DNA from: an uncultured Mycoplasmatota bacterium | GTDB taxonomy: Bacteria > Bacillota_I > Bacilli_A > RF39 > UBA660 | Length of the DNA: 7,394 bases | Assembly: GCA_947645535.1 (NCBI GenBank) | Contig: CANSDD010000074.1 | Location: forward strand, 1-7,394 | Reading direction: 5' to 3' | In this document: one piece after another, positions 1 to 5,898 of the stretch | How positions within the stretch are numbered: the first letter of the stretch is position 1 | Layout: every line of letters starts with the position of its first letter | Translations under genes and position numbers: made by a program | Notes under the pieces: model-generated | Databases searched by the model: none | What the model was told of the DNA's origin: nothing | What the model saw: only the letters and a program-made list of their open reading frames with translations

Positions 1-2
1 AA

Positions 3-1295
3 AATTTAAATAAATACATCGGGAAGGAAATATGTATTGAAGGATTTGTCGATTCTATTCGTAATTTACAATATGTAGAATTTTTAGTTATTAGAGATAC
101 AACAGGAAAAATTCAAGTTACAATTGAAAAAATAAACAAACATAATCATTTACTTGAAGAAATATCTGATTTAACACTTGAAAGTACAGTTAAAATTTTT
201 GGAACAGTATATAAAAATGAAAAAGTTAAATTAAATGGGCTTGAACTCATTCCAACAGAAATTATAATTACTAGTAAAAGTCTAGAAGAGTTACCAATCA
301 ACTATAAAGATAGTAAGTCCACACTACTTGATACAAGATTGAATTATCGGTTTCTAGATCTTAGAAATGAAAAAAATTTATTACTTTTTAAAGTTCAGAC
401 CTATTTAATAAATAAGATGCGTGAATTTGTTTTAAAAAATAATTTTATTGAAATTCATACTCCAAAGTTAATTGAAACAGCCTCTGAAAGTGGTTCTAGT
501 GTATTTGAACTAGATTATTTTGGAGAAAAAGCTTATCTAGCACAAAGCCCACAATTTTATAAACAGATGGCTTTAGCAAGTGGTTTTGAAAAAGTATTTG
601 AAATTGCTCCTGCATTTCGTGCTGAAAACTCTAATTCTTATCGTCATGCGACTGAATTTACTTCATTTGATATTGAAATTAGTTATATTGATTCTTATGA
701 AGAAGTCATGGATTTTGAAGAAGATTTACTAATTAGTGGTTTATCTTCTGTCAAAAAAGAGTATGGAGATGAAATAAAAAAAATTTTTGGAGTTGATGTA
801 ATTGTTCCAACAAAACCTTTTCCTAGAATTAAACTAGAAGAATTATATAAAGAGTTAGAACAAAAATATCAATTTACAATCAATTACGAAGATGTTGGAG
901 ATATGAATGCCGAATCAGAAAAGCTAGCAAGTCAATATATAAGAGAAAAATATGGACACGAGTTCGTATTTATTACAAATTTTAGTGCCAAAAAAAGAGC
1001 ATTTTATCATATGAGAAAAAATGAAATTCCAGAAGGCTATGATCTTATTTGGAAAGGATGTGAAATTACAACTGGGGCACAAAGAGAACATCGGTATGAA
1101 ATATTGAAAAAGCAAGCAGAAGAAAAGGGACTTGAAAAAGATACAAAATTTTATTTAGAATTTTTTAAATATGGATGCCCTCCACATGGTGGATTTGCCC
1201 TTGGTATCGATAGAATTACAATGTTACTACTAGAAACTGATAGTTTAAAAGAAACAATGTTTCTATTTAGAGGTCCGAATAGAATTACCCCATAA
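3..1295 (+). CDS. aspS: Archaeal-type aspartyl-tRNA synthetase (AspRS2), 5' end cut by window edge
   Basis: Charges tRNA with aspartate in the cytoplasm (class II synthetase). The frame is open from the left edge, giving 430 visible residues; archaeal-type AspRS proteins are about 430-440 long, so only around ten N-terminal residues are missing. The TTG at 339 is internal and not the start. Visible residues 1-100 form the OB-fold anticodon-binding domain (IRDTTGKIQVT near 35). The class II core follows: motif 1 around FIEIHTPKLIETASESG, an AQSPQ substrate loop near 180, motif 2 FEIAPAFRAE with Arg at about 206, and motif 3 GGFALGIDRITMLLL with Arg at about 404. The large GAD insertion of bacterial AspRS is absent, which marks the compact archaeal/eukaryal type. 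In bacteria this type is often non-discriminating (also charges tRNA-Asn, with GatCAB completing Asn-tRNA). That role is inference here; no gat gene is visible. The family call is very secure. Confidence 0.95.
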   Translation, partial: NLNKYIGKEICIEGFVDSIRNLQYVEFLVIRDTTGKIQVTIEKINKHNHLLEEISDLTLESTVKIFGTVYKNEKVKLNGLELIPTEIIITSKSLEELPINYKDSKSTLLDTRLNYRFLDLRNEKNLLLFKVQTYLINKMREFVLKNNFIEIHTPKLIETASESGSSVFELDYFGEKAYLAQSPQFYKQMALASGFEKVFEIAPAFRAENSNSYRHATEFTSFDIEISYIDSYEEVMDFEEDLLISGLSSVKKEYGDEIKKIFGVDVIVPTKPFPRIKLEELYKELEQKYQFTINYEDVGDMNAESEKLASQYIREKYGHEFVFITNFSAKKRAFYHMRKNEIPEGYDLIWKGCEITTGAQREHRYEILKKQAEEKGLEKDTKFYLEFFKYGCPPHGGFALGIDRITMLLLETDSLKETMFLFRGPNRITP

Positions 1296-1296
1296 T

Positions 1297-1319
1297 AAAA
1301 CACGATTTCTCGTGTTTTT
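1297..1319. terminator. Bidirectional intrinsic terminator between convergent genes
   Basis: A perfect 9-bp stem, AAAACACGA (1297-1305) and TCGTGTTTT (1310-1318), closes a TTTC loop. On the plus strand it is followed by a T run and serves aspS, whose TAA ends at 1295. On the minus strand it is followed by TTTTATTAT and serves the sensor-kinase gene, whose TAA occupies 1318-1320 and so touches the stem. It is placed exactly between two convergent stop codons. Confidence 0.9.
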
Positions 1320-3147
1320 ATTTCATATATTTATCAATTATTATTCTTACTTCTTCTTTATTGATTGGAACTGTTATTGTATCTGAAAATCCCATGTTGA
1401 TATAAGAATCCTTTGTTTCTATATCTTTATGTTTTGTCATAAGGACAACAGGAATATTAAATCCACTAATTGTTTTTAATTTTTCAAATGTATGAATACT
1501 ACTTAATTTTGGTATTTCTTCATCTATCATAATTAGTTTATATTCTTCTTTATTTCTAATTTTTTCTAAACAGGTTTGTCCATTTTCCACTATTTCAAAT
1601 TCTATATGACTACTTTTTAAAATAGAAGATATTTTCTTCTCTATTATATCATCAGTTGTTACTACTAAAATCTTATCTTGATTCACATATAAACTTTCAT
1701 ACTGTTCTACAGCTCTTGTTACTCTATTCTCTTTTTCCATTAAAACTTTCTGATCAACAATAACCATAAATTTAGTTCCTTTAAGAGGTTCACTATTTAC
1801 AGTAATTGTTCCACCAATTAAGTCAATCAAGGTTTTAGCAAATACCAAGTTTTTTTGACTGTCATCTACTTCATAATTTTCTGAATTATTTAATTTTGAT
1901 TTATCAAATAAATGATTTAATGTTTCAGCATCAATTCCTTTTCCTGAATCTTCTACAACAATAATTAAGCGACAAACATCATGTTTTAAGACTGAATTGA
2001 TATTAAATTCAATAAAACCTTTTTCAGTATGCTTTACTGCATTTTCAAGTAATGTAATCAAAATTTGTTTAATTCTAAGTGCATCTCCATATAAATATTC
2101 TGGTATACTTTGGTCGTAACTAAAACGTAATTCAATTGATTTTTCTTTGATTCCAGATTTTGTTACAGTTGCTAAACCTTTAAATAAATTCGCAGGTTGA
2201 TATTTATGACTATCTACATTGATTTTACGATTTTCTAATTCTGATATATCAAGTACATCATTAACTAAAGCTAAAGTAGTATTAGAAGAATATTTTATTT
2301 CTCTTAAATTTTCTTTTATTTCATCAATATTATTATTCATCAACGCTTCTTTACTTAGCCTATTGATATCTTTTAATGGTTCTCTAAGTCTATTTGTTAC
2401 TTTAAACAAGAAAATTGATTTTTCATTGTTAGAATTTTCTGCATATTCTTTGGCTTTATATAATTCTCCTAACATTTGGACATCTGGATTTTCTATTGTA
2501 AAATACATAAGCACAGTTATAAATGAAAAAACAGAGTTAATAAATATTAAACCAGGATTCATATTACGTAATATAAGAGCAAAGACCATAAGTAATATCA
2601 AAACAAATAATGGATAGTATTTCTTTTTACTGACATGTTTAAAATTTTTAAATAAGCAATAAAAATCAAATAAGATAGTTATTCCACCTGCTAACATAAC
2701 TACATTGGTAGAAGGCCCAAAAGAATATACATAAGTTCCATCATAATGATAATATGTTGGCAAAAGTAAAAGTAAAAGTGTTAATACAAAATAACTAATA
2801 CCAAAAATAGACAAAATTTTTTTTCTATATTTTACAATTGAGTTTTCATCTTCAAAAAATGAAATTAAAACAATATATAAGGTAAAAATCAAAATCCAAG
2901 TTAACATGTAAATCAAAAAAATCTTATTGACAATAACATTTAAAGTGCCAAATAAAGTAGATACATCTTTATGACTTACTAAAAAGCAACAACCTAATTC
3001 TAATAATAAACCTATTATACTAATTCTTAGTAAAAATTTATAAATTTTATTTTCTACATTATTTAGTTTTCTTTTTGTTGAATAAGTAATATATACCATA
3101 ATTCCATAAAATAAACATGTTATTATTACTGCTATTCCAATTAACAT
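1318..3147 (-). CDS. Seven-helix membrane sensor pseudo-histidine kinase with C-terminal degenerate receiver
   Basis: A 609-residue hybrid sensor protein. About seven hydrophobic helices span residues 3-22, 36-57, 70-97, 109-130, 147-166, 177-194 and 199-217. A coiled linker and HisKA-like helices follow (about 235-305), then a HATPase_c domain (about 315-465) and a receiver-like domain (491-609). The N box is intact (LLENAVKHT, Asn369), as is the G1 box (EDSGKGI, Asp400). The usual SHEIRTPL phosphoacceptor motif reads TNRLREPL, with Asn252 in place of His. The G2 box GxGLGL reads SQKNLV. The receiver keeps Asp499/Asp500, Asp542 and Thr571, but the conserved Lys before Pro is Val593. The family would normally autophosphorylate and signal by phosphorelay; this protein probably cannot, and may act by ATP binding or partner docking (inference). 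ATG at 3147 is preceded by AGAGGTG with 7-nt spacing. Ligand and partner are unknown. Confidence 0.9.
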   Translation of the reverse strand: MLIGIAVIITCLFYGIMVYITYSTKRKLNNVENKIYKFLLRISIIGLLLELGCCFLVSHKDVSTLFGTLNVIVNKIFLIYMLTWILIFTLYIVLISFFEDENSIVKYRKKILSIFGISYFVLTLLLLLLPTYYHYDGTYVYSFGPSTNVVMLAGGITILFDFYCLFKNFKHVSKKKYYPLFVLILLMVFALILRNMNPGLIFINSVFSFITVLMYFTIENPDVQMLGELYKAKEYAENSNNEKSIFLFKVTNRLREPLKDINRLSKEALMNNNIDEIKENLREIKYSSNTTLALVNDVLDISELENRKINVDSHKYQPANLFKGLATVTKSGIKEKSIELRFSYDQSIPEYLYGDALRIKQILITLLENAVKHTEKGFIEFNINSVLKHDVCRLIIVVEDSGKGIDAETLNHLFDKSKLNNSENYEVDDSQKNLVFAKTLIDLIGGTITVNSEPLKGTKFMVIVDQKVLMEKENRVTRAVEQYESLYVNQDKILVVTTDDIIEKKISSILKSSHIEFEIVENGQTCLEKIRNKEEYKLIMIDEEIPKLSSIHTFEKLKTISGFNIPVVLMTKHKDIETKDSYINMGFSDTITVPINKEEVRIIIDKYMK

Positions 3148-3175
3148 ATTGATACACCTCTATCATTCTATTTTT

Positions 3176-3205
3176 ATTATAACAAAAATAAGCTCAAAAA
3201 GTAAA
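3176..3205 (-). promoter_or_regulatory. Sigma-A-type promoter of the sensor pseudo-kinase gene
   Basis: On the minus strand a perfect TATAAT (-10) lies at 3176-3181. A weaker TTTACT (-35, four of six consensus bases) lies at 3200-3205, with an 18-bp spacer. Transcription would start near 3169, giving a leader of about 20 nt that includes the AGAGGTG ribosome binding site. The -35 falls inside the loop of the upstream gene's terminator, and the -10 sits just past its T tract. Confidence 0.6.
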
Positions 3206-3222
3206 GTTTCTGAGCTTATTTT
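3184..3222 (-). terminator. Intrinsic terminator of the AMP-binding enzyme gene
   Basis: Perfect 12-bp arms, AAAATAAGCTCA (3185-3196) and TGAGCTTATTTT (3211-3222), form a long hairpin. Up to four more inner pairs are possible (GAAA with TTTT, one of them G-U), leaving a loop of about 6 nt. On the minus strand the distal arm ends in a TTTTT run. It begins three bases after the TAA stop of the ligase gene (3226-3228). The arm is also A-rich on the other side, but no plus-strand gene ends here. Confidence 0.85.
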
Positions 3223-3225
3223 ATC

Positions 3226-5193
3226 TTATTTATACTGATATACTTTTGTTTCTTTTGTTATAGAAGCTTTTTGTTTTTCTAATGCTTCTACTTCTAATGC
3301 ATGGTAATCAAATTTTCCAATTTTAGTAACTGGGAAACTATCACGGACTTCAAATTCTACTGGCTGACTATACTCTGGAAGTAATTTTTTACAAAGAATT
3401 TTTAATTCTGCTTCTATATTTTGTTCACTAATCCCCTCTTTTAATGTTACATATGCCTTTGGTAGTTTTCCTTGTGCATAAGCTAAATCATCTATTCCAA
3501 CAACCATACAAGCTTCTACAAATGGATGAGTCATAATTGTATCTTCTATTCTTTTTGGATATACTTTAAATCCATCATTACGGATAATCATATTTTTAAT
3601 TCTTCCTTCTATGAATAATAATCCTTCTTCAGTCATATATCCTAAATCCCCACTATGTACCCAAACTGTACCATCTTTGTGTGTTTTTACTATTTTTTCT
3701 TCCTCTTCTGGATTATTATAATATCCTAACATCATATTTGGAGTTTGAATACGAATTTCCCCTAACTCACCATAACCTAATTCTTCATCTGTATCAGGGT
3801 CAAAAATTCCAATTATACTATGAGGGAAAGGGATTCCTACACTTCCAATCGCATTACATTCATTTGATGGACAAGCTACTACTGCTGCCATTACTTCTGA
3901 CATTCCATATCCTTTTTTGATAGTAAATGGACATTTATGATCTTTTAAGAATTTATTAACATCTTCTTCTAAGCTTACTTTCATTCCATCTCCACCAACA
4001 ATAGCTGATTTCCAATAAGATAAATCTTTGTTTTCCATTCTCTTACTATGAAGTAAACTTCTATAATGTGATGGTACTCCAGTCATATGATTTGGATGAT
4101 ATTTACATAGTAATTTATCAAATTCTTCTGGATTAAATTGAGGAATTAAAATAACTTCCATTCCTTTTACAAGTGGCAAATGTAGTCCATTTCCTACTCC
4201 ATAAGCAATAAATGGTGGCATAATATTTAGCCATTTGTCTTCTCTTTGGAAATCAAATCCTGCATGCATACAATCATATGTAGCAATATTGATATTATCA
4301 TTTGAAAGTAAAACTCCTTTTGGTACTCCTGTTGTTCCTCCTGTATGAACAATCACTACTGGTTTATTTGGTTCATATGGTTCACTTTCATTTATTCTTA
4401 ATAAAGATTTACCTCTATCAAAAAATTCTTGCCATTTGATTCCAATAGGCTCTTCTTTTACTATTTCTAATGTGTTTTCAAATATTACTCCATCTTGATT
4501 CTTAACTCTATCAAAAGATGCTTTTGCTATTGTTTTTCCAAAACAACTTAATTTTATTTTTGTTGGATTAATTTTATTCTTATCTATTGTAATATGAATG
4601 TTTAATCCTGATTTTACTTTACTTTCTTTTATCTTTGCTTGTGCTGATTCAAAAAATGTTTTAGCTGCATAACCAAGACTTATACCAAGTGGCATAGAAT
4701 CTGCTGGTGAAACTACAACTACTTCTTTTACTGATGATTTCTTCTTTATCTCCTCAAATTTCTTAGCTGCTACATCAATTGTAAATAATAATTTACTATC
4801 TACTTCTGCAGCATAATGTTCAAGTTCTTCTTTACTAGACCTAGGATCAACCATATTTGAAATTGCTCCTATTTTACTAAGTGCATAAAATAAATATATT
4901 GCTTCTGGTGTTGATGGCATTGCAATTGTTACAATATCTCCTTTTTTCACTCCAGATTCTAATAAAGATGCTGATACTCTATCAATATTATAAAATAATT
5001 CCCCATAAGTTATTTTTCTATCAAAATAGTTAAGTGCTACTCTATTTTGATGTTTTTTATTATTTTCCCATAAATATTCATATATTGTTAGTTGTGGTAA
5101 TTCTCCGTGAATTGCTTCTTCTGTGTAATTTTTTAACCAAGGCTTCTCTACTGATGCTTTATGTATTTCTACATTTGTTGTTTCATTTTCCAT
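3226..5193 (-). CDS. Adenylate-forming (AMP-binding) acid-CoA ligase family protein
   Basis: A 655-residue cytoplasmic enzyme of the acyl-CoA synthetase/NRPS adenylation/luciferase superfamily, which activates a carboxylic acid with ATP to an acyl-AMP and usually passes it to CoA or a carrier protein. Motifs in order: phosphate-binding loop TGGTTGVPKG (284-293); YGMSE (429-433); SGDLGYM (514-520); hinge-region GRIKNMI with Arg531; and a C-terminal FPVTKIGKFDY carrying the expected catalytic Lys627. All catalytic elements are present, so it should be active. There is no fused carrier or condensation domain. The stretch about 185-255, just before the P-loop, looks longer than usual and contains a beta-rich piece I do not recognise. 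The N-terminal KPWLKNY...LTIYEYLWEN resembles clostridial fatty-acid-ligase-like proteins. The acid substrate cannot be told from sequence. ATG at 5193 has AAAGGAG 10 nt upstream. Preceded by its own promoter and followed by its own terminator. Confidence 0.92.
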   Translation of the reverse strand: MENETTNVEIHKASVEKPWLKNYTEEAIHGELPQLTIYEYLWENNKKHQNRVALNYFDRKITYGELFYNIDRVSASLLESGVKKGDIVTIAMPSTPEAIYLFYALSKIGAISNMVDPRSSKEELEHYAAEVDSKLLFTIDVAAKKFEEIKKKSSVKEVVVVSPADSMPLGISLGYAAKTFFESAQAKIKESKVKSGLNIHITIDKNKINPTKIKLSCFGKTIAKASFDRVKNQDGVIFENTLEIVKEEPIGIKWQEFFDRGKSLLRINESEPYEPNKPVVIVHTGGTTGVPKGVLLSNDNINIATYDCMHAGFDFQREDKWLNIMPPFIAYGVGNGLHLPLVKGMEVILIPQFNPEEFDKLLCKYHPNHMTGVPSHYRSLLHSKRMENKDLSYWKSAIVGGDGMKVSLEEDVNKFLKDHKCPFTIKKGYGMSEVMAAVVACPSNECNAIGSVGIPFPHSIIGIFDPDTDEELGYGELGEIRIQTPNMMLGYYNNPEEEEKIVKTHKDGTVWVHSGDLGYMTEEGLLFIEGRIKNMIIRNDGFKVYPKRIEDTIMTHPFVEACMVVGIDDLAYAQGKLPKAYVTLKEGISEQNIEAELKILCKKLLPEYSQPVEFEVRDSFPVTKIGKFDYHALEVEALEKQKASITKETKVYQYK

Positions 5194-5249
5194 ATTTTTC
5201 TTTCTCCTTTAATTCTCCCTATTTTTCCCCTTTTTTATAACTTTTTATT

Positions 5250-5278
5250 ATAATAGCACTTTCGACATAAATTGTCAA
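5250..5278 (-). promoter_or_regulatory. Strong sigma-A-type promoter of the AMP-binding enzyme gene
   Basis: On the minus strand a perfect TTGACA (-35) lies at 5273-5278 and TATTAT (-10) at 5250-5255, with the ideal 17-bp spacer. A second TATAAT overlaps at 5247-5252 but its 20-bp spacing is too long. Transcription should begin near 5243, leaving a leader of about 50 nt before the ATG at 5193. The -35 lies only about 14 bp from the last recognisable codon of the ISAs1 relic. Confidence 0.75.
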
Positions 5279-5463
5279 AATTCGTAGGGAAATCGCTTAA
5301 AAAATATTCTCTTATTTTGCCTCTTCCATGTTTTTTCTATATTTTTGCAATACTGTATTTCATTATTTCCATATAAATTGTATTACTTTTCAAAATATTT
5401 TCTTATATCTTTTCTTAATTCCTTTTGATTATCTTTTTTTAAGTACATAATGTGCTCCTTTTA

Positions 5464-5472
5464 TTTCTAGTA
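5464..5472. repeat. Left copy of 9-bp target-site duplication TTTCTAGTA
   Basis: TTTCTAGTA here is repeated exactly at 5575-5583, bracketing the palindromic element. Both copies encode the same piece of transposase (Leu-Leu-Glu) on the minus strand, as expected of a duplicated target. Confidence 0.8.
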
Positions 5473-5574
5473 GGTTGTGTTCAACATAATGACTGATTCG
5501 CTATATTTACGGGCAAGTTGAAAAACGTAACATGAAGATAAAACCTAATTATCAGTCATAAAGTTGAACAGAAC
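5473..5574. mobile_element. 102-bp MITE-like element with about 20-24-bp terminal inverted repeats
   Basis: Near-perfect inverted repeats TGTTCAACATAATGACTGAT (5478-5497) and ATCAGTCATAAAGTTGAACA (5551-5570) differ at two positions. They continue less perfectly to the ends (GGTTG at the left; GTTC at the right when read inward). The interior of about 53 bp has no coding capacity but contains a short TTACG/CGTAA inverted repeat (5507-5511, 5526-5530). An exact 9-bp direct repeat flanks the element, and removing element plus one repeat copy rejoins the host transposase frame. A left end starting GG with an 8-9 bp duplication would suit ISL3-type transposition, but no transposase is present and this assignment is tentative. 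It would also fold into a long hairpin as RNA or single-stranded DNA. Confidence 0.75.
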
Positions 5575-5583
5575 TTTCTAGTA
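5575..5583. repeat. Right copy of 9-bp target-site duplication TTTCTAGTA
   Basis: Exact partner of the repeat at 5464-5472; the duplicated target lies within the ISAs1 transposase relic, so the small element arrived after that insertion sequence. Confidence 0.8.
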
Positions 5584-5877
5584 AATCTAATAAAACTGGT
5601 ATCGCTGTTATTTCGTTGAATTTATCATCTACTTTTATTTGCTCTATTGATAATACCATATCTCTAAGATAAGCTGATACTATGTACAGGATATTCCCAT
5701 TATTTATTTTATCTGTTGCACTTTTTACCACTTTTCCATTCACTAATTACTTTTTCTGTTTTATTTTGTATTATCTCTAAAATTATTCCATTCTTCATAA
5801 ACTTAATTGTAAGAATCTTCTACTTTATTCATTTTCAGAATCTCTATTATTTTGTATGTTCAAAAATACTATAATTA

Positions 5878-5898
5878 GAAAAAGAACACTTCTGTTCT
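5878..5898 (-). terminator. Intrinsic terminator of the glycosyltransferase gene
   Basis: On the minus strand the stem AGAACA/TGTTCT (5893-5898 and 5883-5888) closes a GAAG loop and is followed by a T run (5882-5878). The stem overlaps the TAG stop codon at 5897-5899, an economical arrangement. The stem is short and AT-rich, so efficiency may be moderate. Bases from here to about 5805 show nothing else I recognise. Confidence 0.7.

Larger units (their letters stand above)
5290..5805 (-). pseudogene. Decayed ISAs1-family (H-repeat-like) transposase
   Basis: Several minus-strand segments in different frames read as one ISAs1-type DDE transposase in the right order. At about 5798-5745 is ILEIIQNKTEKVIS. 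After a frame change at 5743-5552 comes VNGKVVKSATDKINNGNI, then YIVSAYL, VDDKFNEITAIPVLLDLLE. At 5471-5440 is LLEIKGAHYVL, at 5448-5383 LKKDNQKELRKDIRKYFEK, and at 5336-5292 KKHGRGKIREYFLSD. In the family the first piece is followed by IDGK; here it reads VNGK, losing the first catalytic Asp. The segment that normally carries ITIDAIGTQ with the second Asp is deleted between LLEIKG and AHYVL. At least three frameshifts, stops and a 102-bp insertion make it non-functional. Most of the N-terminal domain and the C-terminal end are missing, and I could not find terminal inverted repeats. Family assignment is from remembered motif strings. Confidence 0.85.

Noticed and set aside
339..341. TTG start for the aspartyl-tRNA synthetase
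   Set aside because: The frame continues upstream to the window edge with a clear OB-fold anticodon-binding domain, so this codon is an internal Leu.
2219..2617. Plus-strand 132-codon open frame antisense to the sensor gene
   Set aside because: It is antisense to the HisKA region and membrane helices, shows no ribosome binding site or family pattern, and is explained by the codon bias of the real gene.
1318..5193. Sensor and AMP-ligase genes as one operon
   Set aside because: A strong hairpin terminator immediately follows the ligase stop and a separate promoter precedes the sensor gene; only read-through would link them.
5478..5570. Integron attC-like site: GTTCAAC ... GTTGAAC with 5-nt mismatched spacers and inner paired boxes
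   Set aside because: The ends fit the loose RYYYAAC/GTTRRRY core pattern, but any palindrome ending in these bases would. There is no integrase or cassette, and the 9-bp target duplication plus frame repair fit a transposed element better.
5552..5743. A 63-residue protein gene beginning GTG at 5743
   Set aside because: Its sequence is an internal piece of an ISAs1 transposase with matching fragments on both sides in other frames, and it ends inside the inserted palindrome. It has no convincing ribosome binding site.
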